Positions 1 to 5,589 of a stretch of DNA of 5,589 nucleotides are shown here, in pieces. This DNA is from Candidatus Sabulitectum sp. Lineage in GTDB: Bacteria > Fermentibacterota > Fermentibacteria > Fermentibacterales > Fermentibacteraceae. A program made the position numbers and the translations under genes. Numbering within the stretch: the stretch's first letter is position 1; each line of letters starts with the position of its first letter. The notes under the pieces are model-generated. The model saw only the letters and a program-made list of their open reading frames with translations, was not told the DNA's origin and did no database searches. The stretch covers positions 1 through 5,589 of the forward strand of contig JAGLDB010000134.1 in NCBI GenBank assembly GCA_023145935.1. The letters are read 5' to 3'.

Positions 1-1725
1 TATGAAAAAAGAAGAGAGAACTTCAGCTGGGACATAGCCAAAGAGGTTCTTGACTGGGAAGAGGGCGAGAAACTGAACATAGGCGCTATGTGCTCCGACA
101 GGATCTGCGCCCAGGGTAAGGGTGATAAAAAAGCACTGATATGGCAGGGGTTCGGCGGTAAGCAGAAGACTTACACATTCAATGATCTCAGAGTGCTTTC
201 AAATGGATTTGCGAAATTTCTTAAAGAACTCGGAGTAGAGCCCGGAGAAAAAGTCTGTCTGTTCATGGACAAAATTCCCGAGCTCTATGTTTCTTTCCTG
301 GGTGTTTTGAAAATGGGTGCTGTTGCTCAGCCACTTTTCTCCGCATTTGGTGACGAGTCTCTTGAGGTAAGGCTTTTGAGTGCTGACACCAAGGTGATCT
401 TTACGACACGCAAGCATGTGAAGAAGGTTCGCAAGATACAGGACAGGCTTCCTGCACTTGAAAAGATCGTGGTAGTTGAGGGCAACCCCAACAAGCTTAG
501 AGATGAAGAGATCTACTTCAGCATGGAGGACTTTCGAACTGAAGATTTTACTGTCTACGAAGCCGGTCCGGATACCCCGTCAGTACTTCATTACACATCG
601 GGAACCACCGGTCAGCCAAAGGGTGCTCAGCATGGTCATGGATCCGTATGGGGGCAGGCGCTTACCACCTCATGGGTACTTGATCTCAAGGATGATGATA
701 TCTACTGGTGTACTGCTGACCCGGGCTGGGTTACCGGTACAAGCTACGGGATCATCGGCCCATGGAGTCTTGGTGTGACCCAGTGCGTACTTGATTCAGG
801 GTTTACATCAGCTGCCTGGTATCAGTTCATACAGGACAACAAGGTAACAGTCTGGTACTCGGCTCCCACAGCCATCAGATCTCTTATGCGCGACGGCGAG
901 GGGCTTGTCAAACAGTATGACCTCTCCAGCCTCAGGCATCTGGCTTCAGTTGGTGAGCCTCTTAATGCAGAGGCAGTTGTCTGGAGCGAGAAAGTCTATG
1001 GGCTTGCATTCCTCGACACCTTCTGGCAGACTGAAACAGGCTCTATGATGATCACGAACTTCCCCGGTATGAAGATCAAACCCGGTTCCATGGGAAAACC
1101 ATTTCCCGGTATCGTTGCTGGAATTCTTGATCTTAAAACAAATGAGCCGGTTACTGAACCCGGTACTGTTGGACTTATTGCCTTCAGACCCGGCTGGCCT
1201 TCAATGTTCAAAGAGTATGTGAAGAAACCTGACATCTACAGAAGCAAGTTTGTAGGTGCTGCAGACGACGCTATGCCTGCGGAACTCAGGGTTGATGAGT
1301 CTCTCTGGTATGTTTCCGGCGACAGAGCCAGCTTTGACAAAGACGGATACTACTGGTTCGTAGGTCGTGATGATGATGTTATTAATACAGGTGGACACCT
1401 TGTTGGCCCCTTTGAGATTGAATCCGCTCTTGTAGAGCATGAGGCAATTGCAGAAGCTGCTGCAATAGGCAAGCCTGATGAAGTTAACATGGAAGTTGTT
1501 AAGGTCTTTATTACCTTGAATCCTGGATTCGAGCAATCTGATGATCTTGAACTGAATATCATGAACTTTATCAGAAAGAGACTTTCTCCTCTGGCAATGC
1601 CTCAGGATATAGAGTACATGGAAAAACTGCCCAAAACTCGTTCCGGCAAGATACTCAGAAGGTATCTGAAGGCTCTTGAATGGGGACAGGATGTTGGCGA
1701 CCTTTCAACCCTTGAAGACGATTAA
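1..1725 (+). CDS. acsA: AMP-forming acetyl-CoA synthetase, AcsA type (5' end outside window)
   Basis: Activates acetate with ATP to acetyl-AMP and transfers it to CoA (ANL adenylate-forming superfamily, cytosolic). The frame is open from base 1, giving 574 visible residues, close to the ~570 of Bacillus AcsA, so probably only a few N-terminal residues are missing; residues before the ATG at 88 (NFSWDIAKEVLDW) also read as family sequence, so that ATG is not the start. Numbering from base 1: P-loop YTSGTTGQPKG at 198-208, GWVTG at 242-246, SVGEP at 316-320, FWQTETG at 341-347, the hinge region GRDDD at 455-459, and the C-terminal PKTRSGKILRR at 544-554, whose Gly-Lys carries the catalytic, typically acetylation-regulated lysine (K550). 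The four residues lining the acetate pocket in characterised Acs (Val, Thr, Val, Trp) appear as V244, T245, V317 and W342, supporting acetate or another very short acyl substrate. The end GDLSTLED is AcsA-like. Oddity: the usual Arg in the GHRLG-type motif is Leu (GHLVG, L467). It is the first visible gene of an operon with a carrier protein 14 bases downstream, so an acyl group might also be passed to that carrier (inference). Confidence 0.93.
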   Translation, partial: YEKRRENFSWDIAKEVLDWEEGEKLNIGAMCSDRICAQGKGDKKALIWQGFGGKQKTYTFNDLRVLSNGFAKFLKELGVEPGEKVCLFMDKIPELYVSFLGVLKMGAVAQPLFSAFGDESLEVRLLSADTKVIFTTRKHVKKVRKIQDRLPALEKIVVVEGNPNKLRDEEIYFSMEDFRTEDFTVYEAGPDTPSVLHYTSGTTGQPKGAQHGHGSVWGQALTTSWVLDLKDDDIYWCTADPGWVTGTSYGIIGPWSLGVTQCVLDSGFTSAAWYQFIQDNKVTVWYSAPTAIRSLMRDGEGLVKQYDLSSLRHLASVGEPLNAEAVVWSEKVYGLAFLDTFWQTETGSMMITNFPGMKIKPGSMGKPFPGIVAGILDLKTNEPVTEPGTVGLIAFRPGWPSMFKEYVKKPDIYRSKFVGAADDAMPAELRVDESLWYVSGDRASFDKDGYYWFVGRDDDVINTGGHLVGPFEIESALVEHEAIAEAAAIGKPDEVNMEVVKVFITLNPGFEQSDDLELNIMNFIRKRLSPLAMPQDIEYMEKLPKTRSGKILRRYLKALEWGQDVGDLSTLEDD

Positions 1726-1739
1726 GGAAAGGAACTATC

Positions 1740-1994
1740 ATGGCTGATGAAATGAAAGATATGATTCTGGAGTATGTGATAGAAGAGTATGTTGACGAAG
1801 AAGATGATGAAGAAGAAGTGAGTTATGACACTCCGTTGATCTCCTCCGGTATTGTTGACAGTTTCTCTATGGTTTCTTTGAAGGTTTTTCTTGAGAAGAA
1901 GTGCCATGTTTCTCTTCCCGACAAGGAAGCTACTCCGGAGGCCTTTGACACCGTTAACAAGATCTGTGAGCTTGTTCGCAGATTCCAGGACTGA
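1740..1994 (+). CDS. Stand-alone acyl carrier protein (phosphopantetheine-binding)
   Basis: An 84-residue protein of typical free-standing ACP/PCP length. The carrier signature lies at residues 31-51: TPLISSGIVDSFSMVSL followed by KVFLE, with S41 in the Asp-Ser pair as the predicted 4'-phosphopantetheine attachment site. The canonical DSL triad reads DSF, a variant I associate with carriers paired with AMP-ligases rather than with the housekeeping fatty-acid ACP. The C-terminal part (TPEAFDTVNKICELV, residues 65-79) matches helices III-IV of such carriers. Residues 15-26 are unusually acidic: ten of twelve are Asp or Glu, encoded by a GAA/GAT-rich run at 1782-1817. The ATG at 1740 is preceded by AAAGGA with a 6-base spacer. 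The gene sits 14 bases after the acetyl-CoA synthetase and 11 bases before the Kbl-like gene, so co-transcription and functional coupling are likely. Inference: it carries the acyl or aminoacyl group handled by one or both neighbours. It also needs a phosphopantetheinyl transferase, which is not in this window. Confidence 0.88.
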   Translation: MADEMKDMILEYVIEEYVDEEDDEEEVSYDTPLISSGIVDSFSMVSLKVFLEKKCHVSLPDKEATPEAFDTVNKICELVRRFQD

Positions 1995-2005
1995 CAGGAG
2001 TAATA

Positions 2006-3253
2006 ATGGCTTACAGTGCAAAAGCGAGAGAATTGTTTGCTGAAGACATTCAGGCAATCAAGGACAAGGGAATTTACAAAGAGAAAAGGTTCATCTGCTC
2101 TCCTCAGGATGCTGAGATCGAAGTAGAGTACCCAGAGGGCGCCCCTAAAAAGAAAGTTCTTAACTTCTGTGCGAATAACTACCTGGGTCTTTCCAATCAC
2201 CCGGAGATCGTTAAGGCTGCTCACGAGGGTTTGGATCAACGCGGTTTTGGAATGAGTTCTGTGCGTTTCATCTGTGGAACTCAGGATATTCACAGGGAAC
2301 TTCAGGACAAGGTTTCTGACTTTCTCGGCATGGAAGACACACTTCTTTTCCCATCCTGCATGGATGCAAACTCAGGTGTGTTTGAATCGATCCTCGGCCC
2401 GGAAGATCTTATACTGGCTGACAGGCTTATACACGCTTCTCTTATCGATGGTATCAAGCTCTGTTCCGCGCAGTATGATACCTTCAAACACATGAACATG
2501 AAGCATTTGAAGAAGAAGCTGGAGCTTCATCAGGACAAACGTCATGTTCTTGTTGTTACCGATGGTGTGTTTTCTATGGATGGTGATCTGGCTCCTCTTG
2601 ATGAAATGTGTGACCTTTGTGATCAGTATGGAGCCATGATTCTTGTTGACGAGTCTCATGCTTCTGGATTCATAGGTAAAACCGGCCGGGGAACCCACGA
2701 GCATTTTGACTGTATCGACCAGGTTGACCTTATCACCACCACTTTTGGTAAGGGTCTTGGAGGAGCTTCCGGTGGTTGTGTTTCCGGCAAGAAAGAGCTT
2801 ATTGAGCTCTGCAGGCAGAATGCAAGACCATACCTCTTCTCCAACTCCATGGCACCGCCAATAGTGAATGCCTCAATCAAGGTTATGGACCTTGTAACAA
2901 AAGATACAGAGCTTCGTGATAAGCTGGAATGGAATGCCGCCTACTTCCGCAAGGGCGTAGAAGAGGCCGGGCTCTGCGTCCGCCCGGGCAATACTCCCAT
3001 AGTGCCTGTGATGCTTTACAATGCAAAGCTGGCCAATGACATGTCCAGAGACATGTATGCTGAAGGTATTTATGTGATTGGATTCTTTTTCCCGGTAGTA
3101 CCATCAGGTGCTGCAAGAATTAGAGTTCAGCTGTCAGCAGCCCACACGAAAGAGCATATTGATAAAGCCGTTGCCGCTTTCAAAAAAGTCGGCGAGAAGT
3201 ATGGTATTCTTGGTCTGGACAAGAAGGGCATAATAGATAAATACGGCATGTAG
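2006..3253 (+). CDS. kbl: Glycine C-acetyltransferase / 2-amino-3-ketobutyrate CoA ligase-like PLP enzyme
   Basis: A 415-residue fold-type I PLP enzyme of the alpha-oxoamine synthase family. Kbl interconverts glycine plus acetyl-CoA with 2-amino-3-ketobutyrate plus CoA, the second step of threonine breakdown. Diagnostic Kbl stretches are NFCANNYLGLSNHP (53-66), GFGMSSVRFICGTQ (80-93), HASLIDG (143-149), TDGVFSMDG (185-193), VDESHASGF (214-222), RPYLFSNSMAP (274-284) and ARIRVQLSAAH (370-380). K249 in TTTFGKGLGGASGG is the predicted Schiff-base lysine (Lys244 in E. coli Kbl). D215 and H218 should contact the cofactor, H143 should stack on it, and R371 is the likely substrate-carboxylate arginine. 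These loops match Kbl better than serine palmitoyltransferase or BioF. It is longer than the ~398-residue E. coli enzyme because of a short insert near residues 43-50 and a C-terminal tail of about ten residues ending KKGIIDKYGM. The ATG at 2006 follows CAGGAG with a 5-base spacer. The usual partner threonine dehydrogenase (tdh) is not in the window; the neighbours are a carrier protein and an acetyl-CoA synthetase. The acyl donor could therefore be acyl-ACP rather than acetyl-CoA (inference). Confidence 0.92.
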   Translation: MAYSAKARELFAEDIQAIKDKGIYKEKRFICSPQDAEIEVEYPEGAPKKKVLNFCANNYLGLSNHPEIVKAAHEGLDQRGFGMSSVRFICGTQDIHRELQDKVSDFLGMEDTLLFPSCMDANSGVFESILGPEDLILADRLIHASLIDGIKLCSAQYDTFKHMNMKHLKKKLELHQDKRHVLVVTDGVFSMDGDLAPLDEMCDLCDQYGAMILVDESHASGFIGKTGRGTHEHFDCIDQVDLITTTFGKGLGGASGGCVSGKKELIELCRQNARPYLFSNSMAPPIVNASIKVMDLVTKDTELRDKLEWNAAYFRKGVEEAGLCVRPGNTPIVPVMLYNAKLANDMSRDMYAEGIYVIGFFFPVVPSGAARIRVQLSAAHTKEHIDKAVAAFKKVGEKYGILGLDKKGIIDKYGM

Positions 3254-3260
3254 CCGATAT

Positions 3261-3291
3261 AAAAGGGGGGCACTGTGATGCCCCCCTTTTT
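3261..3291 (+). terminator. Intrinsic terminator of the acsA-acp-kbl operon
   Basis: A perfect inverted repeat pairs 3261-3272 (AAAAGGGGGGCA) with 3279-3290 (TGCCCCCCTTTT) around a six-base loop, CTGTGA. The core is eight pairs with seven G-C, followed by five T residues at 3287-3291. It starts seven bases after the kbl stop codon. The flanking A and T runs would also let it act in the reverse direction. Confidence 0.93.
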
Positions 3292-3294
3292 ACA

Positions 3295-3324
3295 TTGACA
3301 AACCTGCTTTCGCCATTGTAGAAT
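3295..3324 (+). promoter_or_regulatory. Sigma70-type promoter for satP
   Basis: The -35 box TTGACA (3295-3300) matches the consensus exactly. After an 18-base spacer comes the -10 box TAGAAT (3319-3324), which matches five of six positions. Transcription would start near 3331, giving a leader of about 48 bases before the satP ATG. It begins three bases after the T tract of the upstream terminator, so satP looks independently transcribed. No clear operator palindrome was seen in the leader. The promoter is predicted from sequence only. Confidence 0.72.
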
Positions 3325-3362
3325 CGCCCGGTGACCAAATATCAAATTGACAGAATTAATAC

Positions 3363-3370
3363 GGGAGAGG
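3363..3370 (+). promoter_or_regulatory. Ribosome binding site that fixes the satP start
   Basis: GGGAGAGG at 3363-3370 ends eight bases before the ATG at 3379. It supports that ATG over the in-frame GTG at 3331, which falls at the predicted transcription start and so would have no leader or ribosome site. The residues between the two starts are also unlike the family N-terminus. Confidence 0.75.
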
Positions 3371-3378
3371 ACAGGCAG

Positions 3379-3936
3379 ATGAGCGAAAACAAGCTGGCGA
3401 ATCCGGCACCTCTGGGTCTTATGGGATTCGGAATGACCACGGTGATTCTTAACATTCATAACGCAGGATTCTTCAAACTCAATGATCCAAGCATTCTTGC
3501 TCTGGGTATTTTCTTTGGAGGTCTTGCACAGGTCATTGCTGGTATTATGGAGTTTAAAAAGGGAAACACATTTGGAACTACAGCTTTCATAAGTTTTGGA
3601 TTTTTCTGGATTTCCCTGGTTTTTATTATTATGAAAGGTGGAGCAGACCCGGCTTTTCTTGGCTGGTATCTTTTTATGTGGGGTCTTCTTGCTTTCTGGC
3701 TCTGGTTTGGAACCTTTGGAAAGCACCGAGCAATACAGGTTGTGTTCGCATCTGTTACCATTCTCTTCTGGCTCCTGGCAATTGATCACTGGTTCACAAT
3801 GCCTTCATTCTTCGTGAGAATCGCAGGGCTTGAGGGTATTCTCTGCGGTCTTTCCGCAGTTTACCTTGCTGCTGCTGAAGTTCTGAATGAGGACAAAGAC
3901 AGAACAGTGCTTCCCATCGGAATTATAAAAAAGTAG
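3379..3936 (+). CDS. satP: Acetate/succinate uptake channel, SatP (YaaH/GPR1/FUN34 family)
   Basis: A 185-residue inner-membrane protein (E. coli SatP has 188) that moves acetate, and in E. coli succinate, across the cytoplasmic membrane. It carries the family hallmark NPAPLGL at residues 8-14, followed by MGFGMTT, then KKGNTFG (60-66) and the C-terminal AAEVLNE (165-171) with RTVLPIG (175-181). Six membrane segments are visible at about 13-32, 39-58, 66-85, 93-112, 117-136 and 147-167. F17 matches the constriction Phe known from SatP structures, while the constriction Tyr72 of the enteric protein is Phe here (F73), a mild change. The start at 3379 was chosen from its ribosome site and because MSENKLANPAPLGL aligns with the enteric N-terminus without extension. 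It has its own promoter and lies downstream of an operon with acetyl-CoA synthetase, which suggests joint use in acetate assimilation (inference). It converges with the kinase gene on the other strand. Confidence 0.94.
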   Translation: MSENKLANPAPLGLMGFGMTTVILNIHNAGFFKLNDPSILALGIFFGGLAQVIAGIMEFKKGNTFGTTAFISFGFFWISLVFIIMKGGADPAFLGWYLFMWGLLAFWLWFGTFGKHRAIQVVFASVTILFWLLAIDHWFTMPSFFVRIAGLEGILCGLSAVYLAAAEVLNEDKDRTVLPIGIIKK

Positions 3937-3952
3937 GGAACATTCAGATTTC

Positions 3953-3974
3953 AGGGGAGCCTGCGGGCTCCCCT
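3953..3974. terminator. Hairpin between convergent genes, probable shared terminator
   Basis: AGGGGAGCC (3953-3961) pairs perfectly with GGCTCCCCT (3966-3974) around the loop TGCG. The nine-pair stem lies in the 45-base gap between the satP stop (3936) and the kinase stop (3982), the position expected for a bidirectional terminator. Neither side has a clear T tract, so termination efficiency is uncertain. Confidence 0.65.
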
Positions 3975-3981
3975 TCCTGTA

Positions 3982-5589
3982 TCAGTAGCCAGATTTTTCC
4001 AGAACCTCGATAAGATCGTCATATTGTTTCTTCAGAGCCGGCAGCAGTTCCTGCAGAAGCTGCATGTTCTTTGCTTTGCCCGCCTGTTCCATTGCAAATG
4101 CTGTTTTTACAAATTCGGTGGCGCTGAGGTTGGCTCCGGAACCTTTCAGAGAGTGCGCAATATGACCTGCTTCCGCTGGATTGCTGTTTTTGATGTTATC
4201 GGTCAGCGTGACAATCAGGCCGGGAGAATTCTTTTTAAATTCCTGGATTATCAGGGTTGCAAGATCATCGTCATTCATCATGCGATCAATAAACTCTTCT
4301 GCATCGAAGACCGAGACTGCCTGGTGTTCAACAGAATTTTCCGGAGATGGAACTGTATTACCGGCAATGGCTTTTGTATCGAGATCAAGCCACTTTTTCA
4401 GCACTTTCGCCATGGGAGCCGGGCTGATCGGTTTTGAAAGGTAGTCGTTCATTCCTGCTTCAAGACATCTGTCCTTGTCACCCTGCATGGCATGAGCAGT
4501 CATTGCAATTATAGGCACATCATGGTTCCTGACTTTTGAATCTGTGCTTCGGATCAGTCTGGTTGCCTCCAGACCATCCATTACCGGCATCTGAACATCC
4601 ATGAATACCAGATCGTATGGAACCTGCTCCAGAGCAATAACAGACTCACGGCCATTGGCCACGGCATCAACCCTAACCCCTGTTTTTTTCAGGATTCCCA
4701 TGGCTACCTGCTGATTCGTAATGTTATCTTCAACAACAAGAATCCTGAATTTCTCAAGATTCATCTCATTGAGTGAGTACTTTGTCACCAGACTGTTTTC
4801 TGGCTGCTGGTGGCTGATCCCCACAATTACTGCCAATGCTTCAAAAAGCTCGGATTGTCTTACCGGTTTTGTAAGGTACGCAGAGAAGCCAATCTCCTGC
4901 ATTCTCTTTGAATCACCGCGCTGACCCAGTGATGTCATCATAAGCAGGCGTATATCCTTCAGCTTTTTATCGGACTGCATTACTCTGCCAAGGGTTTCCC
5001 CGTCCATTCCAGGCATCTGCATATCCAGTACTGCTATATCAAACGGGTCATTTAGTTTGAGAGACTCATAAAGAATTCTTAGTGCAGACGGTCCGTCAGA
5101 CACTTCTTCCGACCTGATCCCCCAGGCTTTGAATTGAGTAGAAAGGATTTCCCTGTTTGTGGCGTTGTCGTCCACAACAAGTATCCGGATTCCACGAAGG
5201 GCATCTGCTGGAATGGGAATCTGGGCACAGGGCTGAGCTTTCTTGAATACCGAAGTGAACCAGAATTCTGAACCTGTTCCCGGCAGGCTGTTTACACCAA
5301 TCTCGCCTTTCATCATTTCAGTCAGTTGCTTTGAAATAGCCAGTCCCAGGCCGGTTCCTCCGAATTCTCTTGTTGTACTGGTGTCAGCCTGGGTAAAACT
5401 TTCGAACAGTTTATCAATTTTTTCAGCTGGAATTCCAATACCGGTATCTTTCACAGAAAACTTCAGCAAAAGACTGTCTTCAGTCTGAGATTGAATTGTA
5501 ACTGTTACTGCAACTTCCCCGGAGGATGTGAATTTTATTGCATTACCGGTGAGGTTTACCAGTATCTGTCTCAGCCTTCCAGGATCACC
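3982..5589 (-). CDS. Hybrid sensor histidine kinase, HATPase-REC-REC-Hpt (5' end outside window)
   Basis: A multistep phosphorelay kinase; the frame is open to the right edge, showing the C-terminal 535 residues. Numbering from the edge: the HATPase domain has the N box RQILVNLTGNAIKFT (7-21), the G1 box DTGIGIP (48-54), the FESF motif (62-65) and the G2 box GGTGLGLAI (77-85). REC1 spans about 134-253, with acid pair D140/D141, phospho-acceptor D189 in VLDMQMPGMDG and K241. REC2 spans about 281-401, with E287/D288, phospho-acceptor D331 in FMDVQMPVMDG and K386. The Hpt domain is about 428-530, with H479 in AHSLKGSGANLSA as the phosphotransfer histidine. All key residues are present, so the relay looks active. 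The sensor, any membrane segments and the HisKA dimerisation helix are beyond the edge, so the signal cannot be told. The TTG at 5469 lies inside the HATPase domain and is not the start. A BarA/EvgS-like layout implies a separate output response regulator, not seen here. It converges on satP; a regulatory link is unproven. Confidence 0.95.
   Translation of the reverse strand, partial: GDPGRLRQILVNLTGNAIKFTSSGEVAVTVTIQSQTEDSLLLKFSVKDTGIGIPAEKIDKLFESFTQADTSTTREFGGTGLGLAISKQLTEMMKGEIGVNSLPGTGSEFWFTSVFKKAQPCAQIPIPADALRGIRILVVDDNATNREILSTQFKAWGIRSEEVSDGPSALRILYESLKLNDPFDIAVLDMQMPGMDGETLGRVMQSDKKLKDIRLLMMTSLGQRGDSKRMQEIGFSAYLTKPVRQSELFEALAVIVGISHQQPENSLVTKYSLNEMNLEKFRILVVEDNITNQQVAMGILKKTGVRVDAVANGRESVIALEQVPYDLVFMDVQMPVMDGLEATRLIRSTDSKVRNHDVPIIAMTAHAMQGDKDRCLEAGMNDYLSKPISPAPMAKVLKKWLDLDTKAIAGNTVPSPENSVEHQAVSVFDAEEFIDRMMNDDDLATLIIQEFKKNSPGLIVTLTDNIKNSNPAEAGHIAHSLKGSGANLSATEFVKTAFAMEQAGKAKNMQLLQELLPALKKQYDDLIEVLEKSGY

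Noticed and set aside
2..37. Short ATG-started frame (11 codons, ending TAG) at the left edge
   Set aside because: It overlaps the acetyl-CoA synthetase frame and has no coding signal or ribosome site of its own.
88..90. ATG at 88 as the start of the acetyl-CoA synthetase gene
   Set aside because: The frame is open to base 1 and the preceding residues resemble the AcsA N-terminus; no ribosome site precedes 88.
2006..3253. Serine palmitoyltransferase (sphingolipid synthesis), suggested by the adjacent ACP
   Set aside because: The substrate and cofactor loops (GFGMSSVRFICGTQ, RPYLFSNS) are of Kbl type and differ from SPT; no other sphingolipid gene is present.
3347..3352. Second TTGACA as another -35 box or as an operator repeat of the one at 3295
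   Set aside because: No -10-like hexamer lies 16-18 bases downstream and the sequence flanking the two copies differs, so a chance repeat is likelier.
3331..3378. GTG at 3331 as the satP start, adding 16 residues
   Set aside because: It coincides with the predicted transcription start, has no ribosome site, and the added residues do not fit the family.
3127..3789. Long open frame of 220 codons on the minus strand
   Set aside because: It runs opposite kbl and satP, crosses the terminator and promoter, and its translation resembles no protein family; it is a shadow of the real genes.
5467..5469. TTG as the start of the hybrid kinase
   Set aside because: It falls within the HATPase domain, and the N box is readable upstream to the window edge.

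Overview
The window reads as a bacterial chromosomal segment of moderate GC. Coding is dense: four complete or near-complete genes on the plus strand converge on one long minus-strand gene. Shine-Dalgarno sites, a sigma70-type promoter and a textbook intrinsic terminator all fit a bacterium. The multidomain hybrid sensor kinase suggests a free-living, regulation-rich (probably Gram-negative or related) lineage. I cannot name the phylum with confidence. No mobile element, tRNA, rRNA, CRISPR array or phage gene was seen.

Left part (1-3291): a tight three-gene operon. It starts with an AcsA-type AMP-forming acetyl-CoA synthetase, cut by the left edge. Next, 14 bases on, is a small acyl carrier protein with a serine for a 4'-phosphopantetheine arm and an extremely acidic N-terminal segment. 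After 11 more bases comes a PLP-dependent alpha-oxoamine synthase of the glycine C-acetyltransferase (2-amino-3-ketobutyrate CoA ligase, Kbl) type. The operon ends in a strong GC-rich hairpin with a T tract.

Middle (3295-3936): a well-formed promoter starts directly after that terminator and drives a monocistronic SatP/YaaH-family acetate/succinate channel. The theme of 1-3936 is therefore acetate: SatP could bring it in, AcsA could activate it, and Kbl uses or makes acetyl-CoA together with glycine. The carrier protein does not belong to ordinary threonine/glycine metabolism and is the most interesting element. It suggests an acyl or aminoacyl group is held on a carrier between the ligase and the oxoamine synthase, but the product is unknown.

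Right part (3953-5589): a perfect 9-bp hairpin separates satP from a convergent minus-strand gene for a hybrid histidine kinase. The visible part has the HATPase domain, two receiver domains and a C-terminal Hpt domain. Its sensor and HisKA regions lie beyond the right edge. No sequence link to the acetate genes was found other than adjacency.
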